Assembly: GCA_024529925.1 (NCBI GenBank)
Contig: JAFEUB010000716.1
Coordinates: 2,154,501-2,218,500, forward strand
DNA: 64,000 nt
Origin: Ophthalmolycus amberensis
Taxonomy: Eukaryota; Chordata; Actinopteri; Perciformes; Zoarcidae
Direction of reading: 5' to 3'
Part shown: positions 35,889 through 47,640 of the stretch, piece by piece
Layout of the letters: every line of letters starts with the position of its first letter
Numbering within the stretch: position 1 is the stretch's first letter
The notes under the pieces: generated by a model
Seen by the model: the letters and a program-made list of their open reading frames with translations, nothing else
The model's database searches: none
Told to the model about the DNA's origin: nothing
Program-made: the position numbers and the translations under genes

Positions 35889-38800
35889 CCTCTGCACATG
35901 CACTTTAACAATCAGGGTGTGATTGTAAATGTAAAATCAACTCCTATTCATATCATGCCATACCCTCTCCTTACTTAATAATACCACCGTATTAAAAATT
36001 GTAAACGTGTATGATACTGAAACATTACGATACTGTTGCATATATAATTTTCTTATAATTTTCTTTTACGATGATGGAGGAGTTTTCTCCCCTCATCTGG
36101 GGCATGAGAGGGCAGATCACAAAGAGGACTGGTTCGGAGCTCATTCGGCAAAGTCTAAAGTTTAGGTTTAATAATTAATGTAGGAAGAAGCAATTTATGC
36201 CTGATGGTTTCAAGAGTGCAGAGCATGATAATAGAACAGTTCTCTCTAAGAAGAGGATATAAGTTTAAAAATCATATCTCCATTGATTTGCTCTATCATG
36301 TTCACTTGCCTGGAGTCATGTTGTTTTTACTCCTATAGGAAAAACTCCCACTATTGGGCATTCACACCTCTGCGGAGCAAATCACTGTGACAGACAAAAA
36401 CTCACAACCTCACTTTAAAACTAACGTGAACAGAAACCTACAAACACATACTGACACCTAAGTCCATTATTTTGTGGGTTTACAGCAGGGCTAGGCAGCC
36501 ACTGGCACGTGGTGGCTGATCCACTGGCACACTACAGCAATAAGTGAGCAAGAGAGCTTTTTGAAAATGTTAAAATGCCTCTCATCTGCATGCAAATTAC
36601 CTCTTTCACAGCCATTGGCAGACGTGTGGCCTGTTATTTTCGTTAGTTTGATTGGTACATTTTTTTTACCCGCCCTGGCTGATGAACAGGATTGGTGGAA
36701 GGTTGGTAGGGTTATGATTTCAACTCAGATGTGCACGTTTTCATAAAGATAGTAGCCCTCTTGTGTAGCACTTTCACATATACCTACAGTGTTCTGATTA
36801 TTGGAGGAACATGTTTTTTAAATATGTTGCTATCCACGTTGCCTATACGGATGGAATAAAAGGAAGTATTCATTGGAGATTTAAATTTAGATGTGATGTC
36901 GTAATTCAACTTAATTATTGTATGTTTGCTTGGGTCTGGCAATGCATGATGGGAGTTTAATGTGACTGGAGGTATTTCACTTGCAGGACTGTGTTGAAAG
37001 AACAAGAAGCAGATGTATGCAGATGAGTTGCAGCTTCATTCCACAATCTTAACATGTGTTACTTGTACCGAAATGTGACTTTTTTCAGGAGACATAACAT
37101 GGCAAACACAGTGAAACACTTGAGTTCATCTAACAGTGTCATCACTACGTTGTTTGTTCTGCAGACTACTGTTTACAGAACTGTGCAGCACGTGAAGCTG
37201 AGCAGATGGTGGGGCAGTGACTGTGAAGGAGACTTTACGATTCGGCTGTAGAACACCTGACGCCTGACTACATATCTTTGTGATCACGTGCCAAGGAAAT
37301 GTCAATATTACAATAAGGACCAGGAGGTGCTGGAAGTGCAATGAGGAAGACGAGATGAACACTGACACCGTACTCATTAATTGACCCAACTGCTGACATG
37401 AGAGAGTTAACTACCATCAGACAAATCTCTAAACTCAGTGGGAAGCTATCAGCCAATGTGACAGCAGGACGCAGTGCAGCATTACTTACAGTTGCCACAA
37501 CTATTGAAACTAAATCCAATGTGTTATTATGCCGCAGCAGCAATAACACACAAGGTAAATGGCTGCACTTGGCAAGCTGTAGACCGTGCGCTCCGATGAA
37601 AGTAAGATGAAGTAAACATGCAAAGGGGTTGGGAAGCAGGGGCAACAAAAGCTGAAACTGAACAGCACTAGAAGAACAAGTGGAGGAAATTATCATCACA
37701 TAACACCAATCATCAGTGGCATCCAGAGAACCAGTCACCGTCCTCAGATATCCAACTATGAGTCATAAAAACAGCAGCACCGAGGCCTAACGTGATCCTT
37801 AAAGAAACAAAGACGGCAAAGAACAGAAAGCAGAATGAAAAGGTTTCTTAATACTGATTATGAATTCATGTGATACAGATATACTGTATGTGTTCTTTGG
37901 TAATTAGACCCCACAGTGATCTCACCATTTTTAGGGGAAAGTAATGCAACGAGCGATAAAGGAAGATGCATCTAACGCTGGAGGCGATGGTGAATTAGGG
38001 GGAAGAGCTGCTGAAGATCTAAATGAACATGACCTGGACGGGGGTTCCTAATGAGCTCACTGGAAGGACCAATTGGGAAGACTGGTTCTGATGGAACTAC
38101 GGGATCGAGAGTTACATGAAAACAGTGATGAGGAGGCAAGATAATGAAGAAGGAAAGAAAGGGAGCAACAACTAAGTACCACCATAGAGGCAATGTGTAC
38201 ACAGCAGCTAGTATAGAGAGTTAACCTGGAGAGAGAAGTCCTGGAAGCTGCTGATATCACGATTGAGATTCCCCTCACAATAAATGGGAGATTACTACAC
38301 TGAACTCCAGCTTTAAACCTAAAGTCCCCACTGTGCTGAACACCAGGCTGAAGTTGGCTGATAATCACACATTGTGCACTGCAGCGAGGTGAAGTTTAGA
38401 TCAATGGCAGTGAGCAGATTAGAATTTAGCTTTTGGAAACCCTAAATTCTGAGATTTTTGGCAAGAAAAGTGCAGTAAGAAGAATCATTGAACTCTCCCA
38501 TCTCAAAAATGACTCCTACTCCTAATATTAATTTGTATTATTTTTATTTATTAATCCAGTGTTAACCTTGTTTTAATGTTAACTTCCACATGCACTGTTA
38601 AAGTTATTTGTTTCACTGTCAGAAGTACACATTTCACAACATGAAAATACTCAAAATGTAAGTTACAGTGTTTTAAAGTGACGCTGGCTCAGCTGGATCT
38701 ATACGGTACACTGGAAGATTTGCAAAGCCAGTCTCTATATCGTGTATGCTTCACTTCTTTCATCAAATCCTCTTGTCACACTTTATGCTGCTGTGTTTTT

Positions 38801-39682
38801 TTCTTTACACTGGAATTAGAGGAATCCATTAGAGTTGAGACAGTATCAGTGGTAATCCCATCGGATTTACAGGCAGGATTATTCACATGGGATTGGAGTC
38901 TGAGAAAGCAGTCTTTCACTCACAAAATAAACTGTCCCTCTCTCTCTTCATCATCATTTTCTACAGCATTGTTTCAGCACCGAGAAGACAATCCACATTG
39001 CATTGTCTCAGGGAAATGTTAATCATGCTTTGTTTCTATTCTGGATGATCTTAACGTCTGTGAGGGACCTTTGTGATTTTGTCTTATTTCATCTAATTTG
39101 TTGCATTCTTCAATTCATTTCCTTCCCCTACTCTTTTTATTTCCTTTCCTCACATTATCTCCCAGTCTTGTTTTTGTTTCATTGCCCTATCCCTCCATCT
39201 CTGACTAATTCACAGTCAGGCTATATGATTAGCACTGAATCCTAAGATTGGTCCCTCCAGATGAAAGTCGTAATTATAGATCATGACAATTTGGCAATTA
39301 TGAAAATGATGTACTCCTCACTCTCACTGCAGCAGCAGCAGCAGCTGTGCCACTCAGGCCATTAGTGGTCAATGTTTCAAGATTGACTACTTGTTGAAAG
39401 ATGCCTGTTTCCACTGCAGTGCTTAAAGCCAGTTATTAGTAAAAGAGGAAAGAGGGAGAAGTGGAAAATACCACAAGGCAGTAAAATACAAAAAGATACA
39501 CTATCTGTACTGTAGATGAAACAATCCACCATACAGTTTGTAGATTCACATGTTGTAATTACAGCAACTTTTAAATTGTACGGTTAAGAGAATATTTCCT
39601 ATAAAGCATTAGTATTATTCAAAATATTCCACTACTAATTATCTTTTGGATGCCACATGGAGATCATTGCTTTTGTGTGGGA
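35887..39682. other. Non-coding, no gene recognised
   Basis: Several open frames of 60-156 codons overlap on both strands (the longest is minus, 37268-37738) without any recognisable domain. The regions 36480-36760 and 37300-38400 have the texture of old transposon DNA but I could not identify termini or a protein. A CAG run (about 39332-39344) is too short to matter. Confidence 0.4.
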
Positions 39683-39690
39683 CAATGCAT
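39683..39690. repeat. Target-site duplication, left (CAATGCAT)
   Basis: Left copy of the 8-bp duplication flanking the hAT-type MITE. It is identical to the right copy. Confidence 0.92.
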
Positions 39691-40090
39691 TAGGGCTGGG
39701 AATCGCCAGAGATCTCGCGATATGATATTATCGCGATACTTGGGTCACGATACGATATTATCGCGATACTTCGATATTATCACAATACTGCGATATTATC
39801 ACGATCCTTTCACGATACTGCAATATTCTGAGTATTGTGATAACATATATTGCGATTTATTACTTTTTTCAACTTCAAATTATGTCCCCAGACCCGGCAC
39901 CTCTGCTGACCTCACCAGAAAACAACTCAGCACCATCTAGTGGACTGAAAAAGCAATTGATTTGATTTTTTTTTTTTTTTAAATAGTTTATATAATAAAA
40001 TAGCGAATACTTGGCGTCCGTGTATCGATATAATATCGCCACGCAAAATATCGCGATACTATGCTGTATCGATTTCCCCCCCCACCCCTA
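39691..40090. mobile_element. hAT-type MITE, complete, 400 bp
   Basis: The element begins TAGGGCTGGG and ends CCCACCCCTA, an imperfect terminal inverted repeat. It is flanked on both sides by the identical 8-mer CAATGCAT (39683-39690 and 40091-40098). An 8-bp target-site duplication with this terminal repeat is diagnostic of the hAT superfamily. The inside has no transposase frame and carries subterminal copies of GATATTATCGCGATACTT (39724 and 39754) plus decayed versions, a likely set of transposase-binding repeats. It is a non-autonomous element. The perfect duplication argues for a relatively young insertion. Confidence 0.92.
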
Positions 40091-40098
40091 CAATGCAT
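40091..40098. repeat. Target-site duplication, right (CAATGCAT)
   Basis: Right copy of the 8-bp duplication flanking the hAT-type MITE. Confidence 0.92.
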
Positions 40099-43000
40099 AT
40101 TTATATTTTGCTGTAAAATATAATTATTTTATAAATGCAGATTTAACAATGATGCATCAAGACCTAAGACAAAGGGCCTCTTGCAAGAACCACTCACACG
40201 AACAAATTCGTGAAGTGGCGATTTAAGAGAATTTGTGGCATTCCCAAGTATCCGGTATCATCATCTGACACTCAGTGCATCGTTCACCTCCTGAAGGCTG
40301 TAATATCCTCCGTGTAATATCTCTGTGCCTGTGACCGCCGCTCTTATTAGTCATGGACTAATCATGTTAAATCATTGCCTTTTTATTTGTGTCACAGTGC
40401 ACAGCTCTGCTCTGATGACACGCCAATGACAGCTGCAGAGTTGTTTAAATGCGACTGACCGCTGGATTTGTTCTGTTTCAGTTTGCTGATTCACAAATCA
40501 CATGAAATTCTTCTTTTTAATCTTTTTTAGTGACATTTTTATGAAAGAAACTTGCCCACACACAAAGCGGAAGAGAACCTTATATGGCAATTTTAGAGGC
40601 GCCAATGATGAAGTCATTAGCACACAAACTATGGTCCTGTGTAAACCAGTTAGTGCACTAAAAATATGTTGATAGTTGTGAAGAAGGTACAATGTTAAAA
40701 CTTTGGAACAAAACAGGTGCAGCGTGTACAATGAAGCTGTAATTAGGCTGCAATGAATTTAGTTGTTTGAATGTGTGCACCTGTGTTTTAAGTCAGGTTG
40801 AAATATTGCATTTGATATGCAGTATTGAGCTCAGCCAATATGAGGAGTTTATAATCACAGCAGGACTTTTTAAATTCGGTATCTCTGCATGTCGGGTCTT
40901 TTGTTGAACACATTAACATATAAGACCGAGGTTTCAAAGTCTAGACTTATATTTCAGTCAATCCTCTGAAAACAAAGTTTAAAGGGCCCATCCGTCATTT
41001 TTTGAAGTAGTTCCTTGTGTTAATTGGCATGCCCCTTCCTTCTGTCAGAAACTTGATCAACGTCAGAGTCAAGATGTCAGTTCCTGTTCTCTTTACTTAC
41101 AAATTGGCTTCCATACAATTGCTCTGGGGATCTGCGATTCAATATGGATCCGTCCTGCTTAATTAACAATACAATCAATACGCCATCTCAGAGAAAGTTA
41201 CAGCTGTGCAACACTTTCCAACTAGCCCTTAACCCTTACTGCCCATTTGCAGAAAACATTCAAAACTGGTTAACGTACAGCAAAACTCTCATTAATCCAG
41301 TATTAGAACAGCAATATCTTTCATTTTTTTTATAAAAACCACCAAACCATTAACTCCTTTCCCAGAAAAGGACTGTCGTTTTTAATTAAACTCAACCTAT
41401 TTTCACATCAGAAAGAAGCTTATTTGTATTGCACGTTTCAAACACAAAATAATTTCAGAGAGAGAGAGAAAAACACTGGAAATCACAATGAAGAAAAACA
41501 ATAGAGAGTGCGGTTTCAGTGTGGTTACAGCGCATAAAGGCGTTTCAGTTACAGCAACCTGCACGCAATAATGTCTCTGTATCTACAACTGTAATAATCA
41601 TGACAATGAAAAATCCTAACTGAGTGCTGATTTTGCTTTCTAACATTACTAAGTAATTAAATTCTCGCTTGAGAGCTTTGCATATATATTTAAAAGTACC
41701 TAATTACCTTCTGATGTCAGTAAATGCTGGCTTACTGGTCAATGTTAATCCTTTAAGAATACTCCAATTTAATTGAATGCCTGGAGATATAACCATCATG
41801 TTTGGTGCACAAAAAACAGAAGTGTGTGTCCTTGGCACAAACCATACAGTGGGTTGATAAGATTGTGCACAAGATCAAATCAACCCACATGTGAACGTCT
41901 CTGCTGAGAGCACTCGAAACTGGATCATCTGCTGCTGTTGCTACAGAACAATCTCTCCCCGCTGCAGCTCATTTTCCTCACAACATGCACAGCGCTGCAG
42001 GGCTCAAATCATGGTCCAATTTCGGTGTTCATGTTCACCCTCGGCCTTGTGAAGCGTGATTTTTTTCTTGCACCGCCATGTTAATGACACTACTGTAAAA
42101 GGCCTGCCTCTTACCAAGTCTGACTTCGAAGGATCAGTGGAGCAACATTTTCTTTTATATCTAGAGACAAAATGAACAAAATCCCTGAAAACATCTCGCT
42201 TTGGTTTGTAGTATCTTTCAGCCTGGTATCTTACAACTTACATTCCCAAATACCGAAACTTCATTGTTGATCATGTTTCGAGGAAAAGGTATTTTCTCAC
42301 GGATTACTTTTGTTGTTGTTGTCGTATCACAAATATGTTCAAATCATAGTCCACAAAAGTCCATGTAGGGAGGAGCTTGGGTAAAAAAAAACAGGACTTT
42401 CATCCAGGAGACACTCTTGTGCGTGTGTGTCTGTTGGTTTTGGGGAATGTGATTACCTGCAAACTTGACTGGAATTTACACCACTTAAGTACAATATCTA
42501 CTCCTCCTGTTACAACATCTTGTGTCCCCATCTTGTAAAGAGGCGCTGTGTTGAACTAAAGTGCTGACATCTTTTTTATTTCACTTTATATTGGTTGGTT
42601 TCTTGTGTCTCACATTATAATCATGCTGTCATCTATACTCTATAATTTTCTTCATAATTAAACAGTACATTAGCAATTGATCCCCACGGCCATTAGTCAA
42701 ACTGGTTTACAACATACCTGTGTAGGCCTTTATATTTAACTCTGGTTGTTGTTGTTTATTTTCCCACTTCAGTATTTATCTCCTCCTTAAACTTTACTCC
42801 CTGTCTTCATGTGTTGCTCTTTTTGTAAAACAGTTTCTACCTTGTTACTGTTAGTAACCATGCCTTGTTTTTCATCTTTGTATCATCACTTTCTGTCATT
42901 CTGGGAAAACTAAACCTTTAATGTTGTGCTCTTCAACGCTCTAGTCAAACATCTGCTGTTGCCTCCTGGATGGATCATTGTTTCTCAACCTCTGTACCGC

Positions 43001-43382
43001 TACCACTTCACTTTCATAACTCACACACACACTCAAACATAGAAGATAATCATAAACATGAATTCCAACTGCAGAGCTTCTTCACTTTTATCAAATGTAG
43101 TTATTTTGATATAGTTGTTCAAACAATGTTCCCCTCATTATTCCCATGATCCACGTGTGCCATTAATGTATCTATTAGGCATGGTAACTCCAAGTATTGT
43201 CCTTCAAACCATATTTGGGCTTTGGGACAAATTACTAAATAGTTTGAAAACAAACATGGACAAAGAAAGAAACAGACAGAGACTGCTGGAGTGGACTTTA
43301 TTTGTTTAATGCAATTCAGTGTGAATATGTGTAATTCTGTGGCTCAGCAGTGATATTCACAAAACAACAATTTTACATTTCA
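40099..43382. other. Non-coding, nothing recognised
   Basis: Short open frames only. No splice-flanked exon, RNA gene or transposon end that I can support. Confidence 0.45.
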
Positions 43383-43560
43383 GTCGGTAACACTTTATAA
43401 CAAGGGGCCAGATAATGGACTTAACTAATGCGTGACTCATGCTGATTTAATGCAGGATGTATCATGAAGTGATCAAGTCACTATGACTTAATGTGATTAG
43501 TTCACACTTAATAGATACTCATTTAAGAAATTCACAGTCGCGTCATACATTAATTGATAT
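43383..43560. repeat. Dispersed repeat with GGTAACACTTTATAA start
   Basis: It starts TCGGTAACACTTTATAACAA, a phrase I recognise as the end of non-autonomous repeats common in fish genomes. The following 150 bases have the matching style (TTAACTAATGCGTGACTCAT, then ACTTAATGTGATTAG). I do not see the other end, so class and limits are uncertain. Confidence 0.45.
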
Positions 43561-44291
43561 GAGACCAAATATCATTTAAAATTCAGACCATTTGCTCAGC
43601 CTCTCTGAAAGCTGTTCTCACAGGTCTTTGCTCCGTTTGTTTATTTTATTTAAGAAAGGAAAATGCACATTAATTAACATGATCATTTAAATGTGCCAGA
43701 TTTAGTCATGCCAGCTCATTTTCATCTGAAGTAGGCCTACTTGGCAGTTTGATGTTATTAAAATAAAAGTACCGGTATGTGTCTTCCTATTAAAAGATCA
43801 GCAACTCTCAAAAGATTTCCCCAAAAGTGGTGGCTAAATCATTATGAGTTTAGTTATGACATGTCTGTGGTTGCGACTAACGACTTGAAGTGATTCCTTT
43901 TGAAGTGGTGTATTTGGGGTCAAACTTAATTACCCATGTAAACAGGATTAATATGGGGAGCTCTGGCTCTAGAAAGCATGAAACAGTCTGCAGCAACTTT
44001 AATGAAAATTTGCAATGAAATTCACATCCATTTTGTGTCATTTTGCATTAACTAACTAACTCTTTCAAAATGCAAGTCAGGAAAAGTTTGAAATATTAAC
44101 ACTCATGTAGTAATGAATGATTTTTGATTCTGTGTCAACTCCTCTGATCCTGCACAAGATCACACGTTCCAGGCGGGACTATACCTAAAATGTATCGTTC
44201 GTTTTGTTAAACCATACTCAGCATTAACAATGTCATCTCCCCAGATTTAAACCAGATCCTCATTTGTCCTGTCTGTTTCTCTCTCTCCTCC

Positions 44292-44293
<2 letters not shown>
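43561..44293. other. Non-coding, nothing recognised
   Basis: AT-rich, short frames only. Confidence 0.4.
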
Positions 44294-44388
<95 letters not shown>

Positions 44389-44396
44389 CACACACA
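44294..44396. repeat. (AC)n microsatellite, longest in the window
   Basis: About 50 AC units with a single CG interruption at 44381-44382. Open frames through it encode Thr-His repeats. Confidence 0.97.
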
Positions 44397-45874
44397 TACA
44401 GCCGGCTGTGACAGATAAACTCAGCATCAGTTCATCCCAGGGACACTCTTAAAGGAGGGCCTCTCAGGTGTCCTAGATTTGCACTGGACTGTTCCACTTT
44501 CTAGGGTCAAGAACACACAGTGAGGAGTGTATTACTGTGGAGTGATGATAATAAAAATAAAACACTGGTGGGAAGCTTGCCCGTGCAGTAGGAGGCCTTG
44601 ATGTGTCGATAAAGTTTATTCTAGGCAGAAAAGATGTGAAAGGTGCTTTTGAAACAGTTTTTACATGCTGCTGTGAAACCTGTTAATTAATGGGGGGGGG
44701 CTACACAGTCTGTTCCCGTTCTATCGGTTTACAGAAGATCTGGGATTATCCTGCCCAGCCTCTATAATGAGTCCTGAGGTTTGTACGCAGAGGTTTGAGC
44801 GGGCCGCTGTGACTGTGTCGCTGGGCAACTTGAAGTACTCCACACCCTCTCTGCAAATGTATTTGCCGGCACAGGAATCAGTCACCATAAATCAACATGA
44901 ACCCGTGAAGCTCCTTTAGTGTCCTCCAGAGCGAGTTTCCTATAAGGATTAATCGTGTGGTATTTTATGTTTGTCTATGCATACGTTTATGTGTGTGTGT
45001 GTGTGAAAGGAGATTGCTGGAGGGTGGTGCAGATGCTGCATGCATGTGGAATTGTACATGTGGAAGCTTATGCACATGTGCAGCCCCCGCAGCTTTAACA
45101 AAACACCTACTCTCTACGCTCCCAGGCAGCTGCAAACAACGGAGATAAGATAAATCCTTGAGCCCTCCAGAAATAATGTGATTACATTTGCTGCTTCCTG
45201 AATTGCAGCGCGACATGCCAGCATGTTGCAATTCATGCATGCTAGCCATTGATGAAATGTGTTTCTGTTATTCTGCAGAGCATATACTGGAATGGCCGAT
45301 GTTTTTTTTATTTGATTTTATGTTTTGATTGTATGCACTTTAACCTTTAGGCTGCACTTTGATAGATATCACTTGTGAAGTCATGTTGACCGCTCAAATA
45401 TTCCTACTAATCTATATTTTATCATTTTATTTTCCCACAGATGATGCAGCTCAGCTCCATAATTCAGTCCCTGCATTGTTCTGAGCAAACTGCATTGTAA
45501 ATATGTATTTCTTTTGCTAATTTAAACAACAGAAGGATGTTTTCAATCTAGCGTATAATTAGACAGTGACTGTAGATGGTGTGTGGCTTTAAGGGTTGTG
45601 CCATAAGGAACCATGGAACAGAATCATCTCCTTTCCTTTCATAAAGGATGCCATGTTCCCTATGCTGAAGGAGATAAGCAAGGAAGCTTTCCTTAACATT
45701 GAGAGAATTCAATCAGCTCTTATCATGGCTGCCCCTTTGTAAGGAACCTTCCTGAGCCAAAAAGACTATTCAACCGCAGCTCAAAACGATAGGCCACCTG
45801 TGAGTAGCCTGAGAGGCTTAAAAACATTTCAAAGCACTCGCACCAATGACAGAATAAAAAAAATAAAAATGTAT
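44397..45874. other. Non-coding, nothing recognised
   Basis: Includes a short G run (44692-44700) and a short GT run (44991-45005). No gene or element is recognised. Confidence 0.4.
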
Positions 45875-46010
45875 TTAACCTTTATTTATCAGGATAATCC
45901 CATTGAGCTTTTAAATATATTTTGCAAGGGATCCTGGTCAATATGGCAACCAGATAAAAACACAACAAACCGCAAATAGCATCAATCAAATAATTACCAT
46001 GTAAGGGCAT
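45875..46010. repeat. Dispersed teleost repeat (TTTAACCTTTATTTATC type)
   Basis: The sequence TATTTAACCTTTATTTATCA, then AATCCCATTGAGCTTTT and GCAAGGGATCCTGGTCAATA, matches a phrase seen very often in fish genomes (an AACCTTTATTTA-CAGGTAA-CCCATTGAGA type of repeat). Recognition is from memory. The downstream limit is unclear and may extend toward 46.28 kb. Confidence 0.55.
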
Positions 46011-46328
46011 GTTCAGAGCACAAATTATCCTTAATCCTAATTTTAAAAAATCCTGCATTGTGTATTAAATATACTAGTTTAAAATGTCTCTGTAGCTCAA
46101 GACACCGCTCCAAAACCTTAAAAAAAATGTTTTCACCAAAAGGTTACAAAGAATGACGAACATCATTTTTCGGTTAGAAGCTGATCTGACAAAAGAAAAA
46201 TGGTTTAAGACATGATTCATTGTAGAGCTCCAATAGTCTGCTCCCATGACTCCTTCTGTAAGCATTCTTCCATTAACTCCATCATCAATCCCCAACCTCC
46301 CTATCTATGTAAACTTCCTCCCTCCACG

Positions 46329-46331
<3 letters not shown>
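46011..46331. other. Non-coding, possible continuation of repeat
   Basis: AT-rich DNA that may belong to the preceding repeat. No gene. Confidence 0.35.

Positions 46332-46361
<30 letters not shown>
46332..46361. repeat. (CA)n microsatellite
   Basis: Fifteen CA units. Simple repeat. Confidence 0.95.
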
Positions 46362-46365
<4 letters not shown>

Positions 46366-47220
46366 GCACATCCTTGCTCACCTACCGTTTAGTGCAAGCT
46401 TGAGTAAACACCAGACATTAGCTGACAGAGGAGGTAGCTCTACCTCCTCTGAGCTAACTCAATTAGCCTATCTCCAGTGGGGCCATGCGGTGTTTGCAGG
46501 CCTGCTGGGTTCAGAGGGTCCCACTGCTTCTCCCAGACCAACAAACAGGCTGCCGCACACGCCTGAAAGGATTGAATTGGATTTGTAGTGAATGGATGTG
46601 TGATGCAATGAGACCCACTTCTGCCCTTCGTCAGACCTACATCAACAAGTTCAACTTTTTCTGTGCTTGTTATTATTGTGATCTTACTTCATTATAACCT
46701 ATAAATGATGTTGAATCTCACCCTATTGGACTGAGAGATGCCTCCTTGTATTAGATCTTCAATTTTAAATCCAGTTGTAGAATATATTTCACAGCCCAAT
46801 TTAGGCGAGGCCTGTTCTTGATTGAAAATCTTTTTCCTCTCATCCATTCATTATGAACCTCATTACCTCATTGTGCTGTAAACCAGGCCCTTAGGAGATA
46901 AGTCTTATCCTTGACTTGTTGGATGTGTAAACAGATAAGCTACTCAGCCATCTATCAAACATGCCACTGGAGACAACTTAATGAATAAGTCGATGATCTC
47001 CACGACAATCTTCTTACTTAGCTCACTGTGTGGTGCGACAACATATGACTGAACATTATTGCCAAACACTCCAACCTCTTCTCCACTGATGCAGTGAAGT
47101 GAGACTGTACGGTTGCCATGCTGTGTCATGCTTCACCCATCAGTAGTTACATCTCTAACATATCTGCACTTGAAGTTTTATTCTCTTGGAATCTACACAA
47201 AACACAATATAACAAGTTTT
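46362..47220. other. Non-coding, nothing recognised
   Basis: Short open frames with no recognised domains. Confidence 0.4.
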
Positions 47221-47640
47221 AAAGGGGCACTCCATGGATTTTACACATGAATTTCAGTTTACTTATCACGAGGAGTACTCATTGGGCAAATGTGCCTTAA
47301 ACTTGGATTTGTTCTAATGGCCACCAGGGAACGACTCCACTGGTTGCAATAATAGGTCTGATTGTATAGATGTATGACTCTACTTCTCACTTGATTTATT
47401 ACCTCAGTATAACATTGTGAAGATGAGTTAAAATTGAGGATAAAGCTTTAGGGCGGGGCTATCTATACTACCACGGTGTTGTCACGGCCAGGAATTGTCC
47501 GTGTTTTCGTTTTACAACTTTAAACCTTTCACGGAGTGTTTTCAGAGGCTTCAAAACTGCAGTCCACAAACCAATGGATGTTGTCCCGGCATCTATGTCC
47601 ATTTATTATAAACAGGCTATGGGTGTACAATACAGCCTGT
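47221..47640 (+). repeat. Non-autonomous repeat family B, copy 2 (longer)
   Basis: It runs from AAAGGGGCACTCCATGGATT through TGCCTTAAACTTGG, CCACTGGTTGCAATAATAGG, CTTCTCACTTGATTTATTAC, GGGCGGGGCTATCT, CACGGTGTTGTCACGG, TTCAAAACTGCAGTCC and ACAAACCAATGG to a TCCATTTATTATAAACAGG end. These phrases in this order form a repeat that I recognise from many percomorph genomes, and the middle part is shared with the 23.6-kb copy. It has no coding capacity. Confidence 0.7.

Noticed and set aside
37268..37738. 156-codon minus-strand open frame
   Set aside because: Leucine- and serine-rich without any recognised motif, and overlapped by a plus-strand frame. Not supported as a gene.
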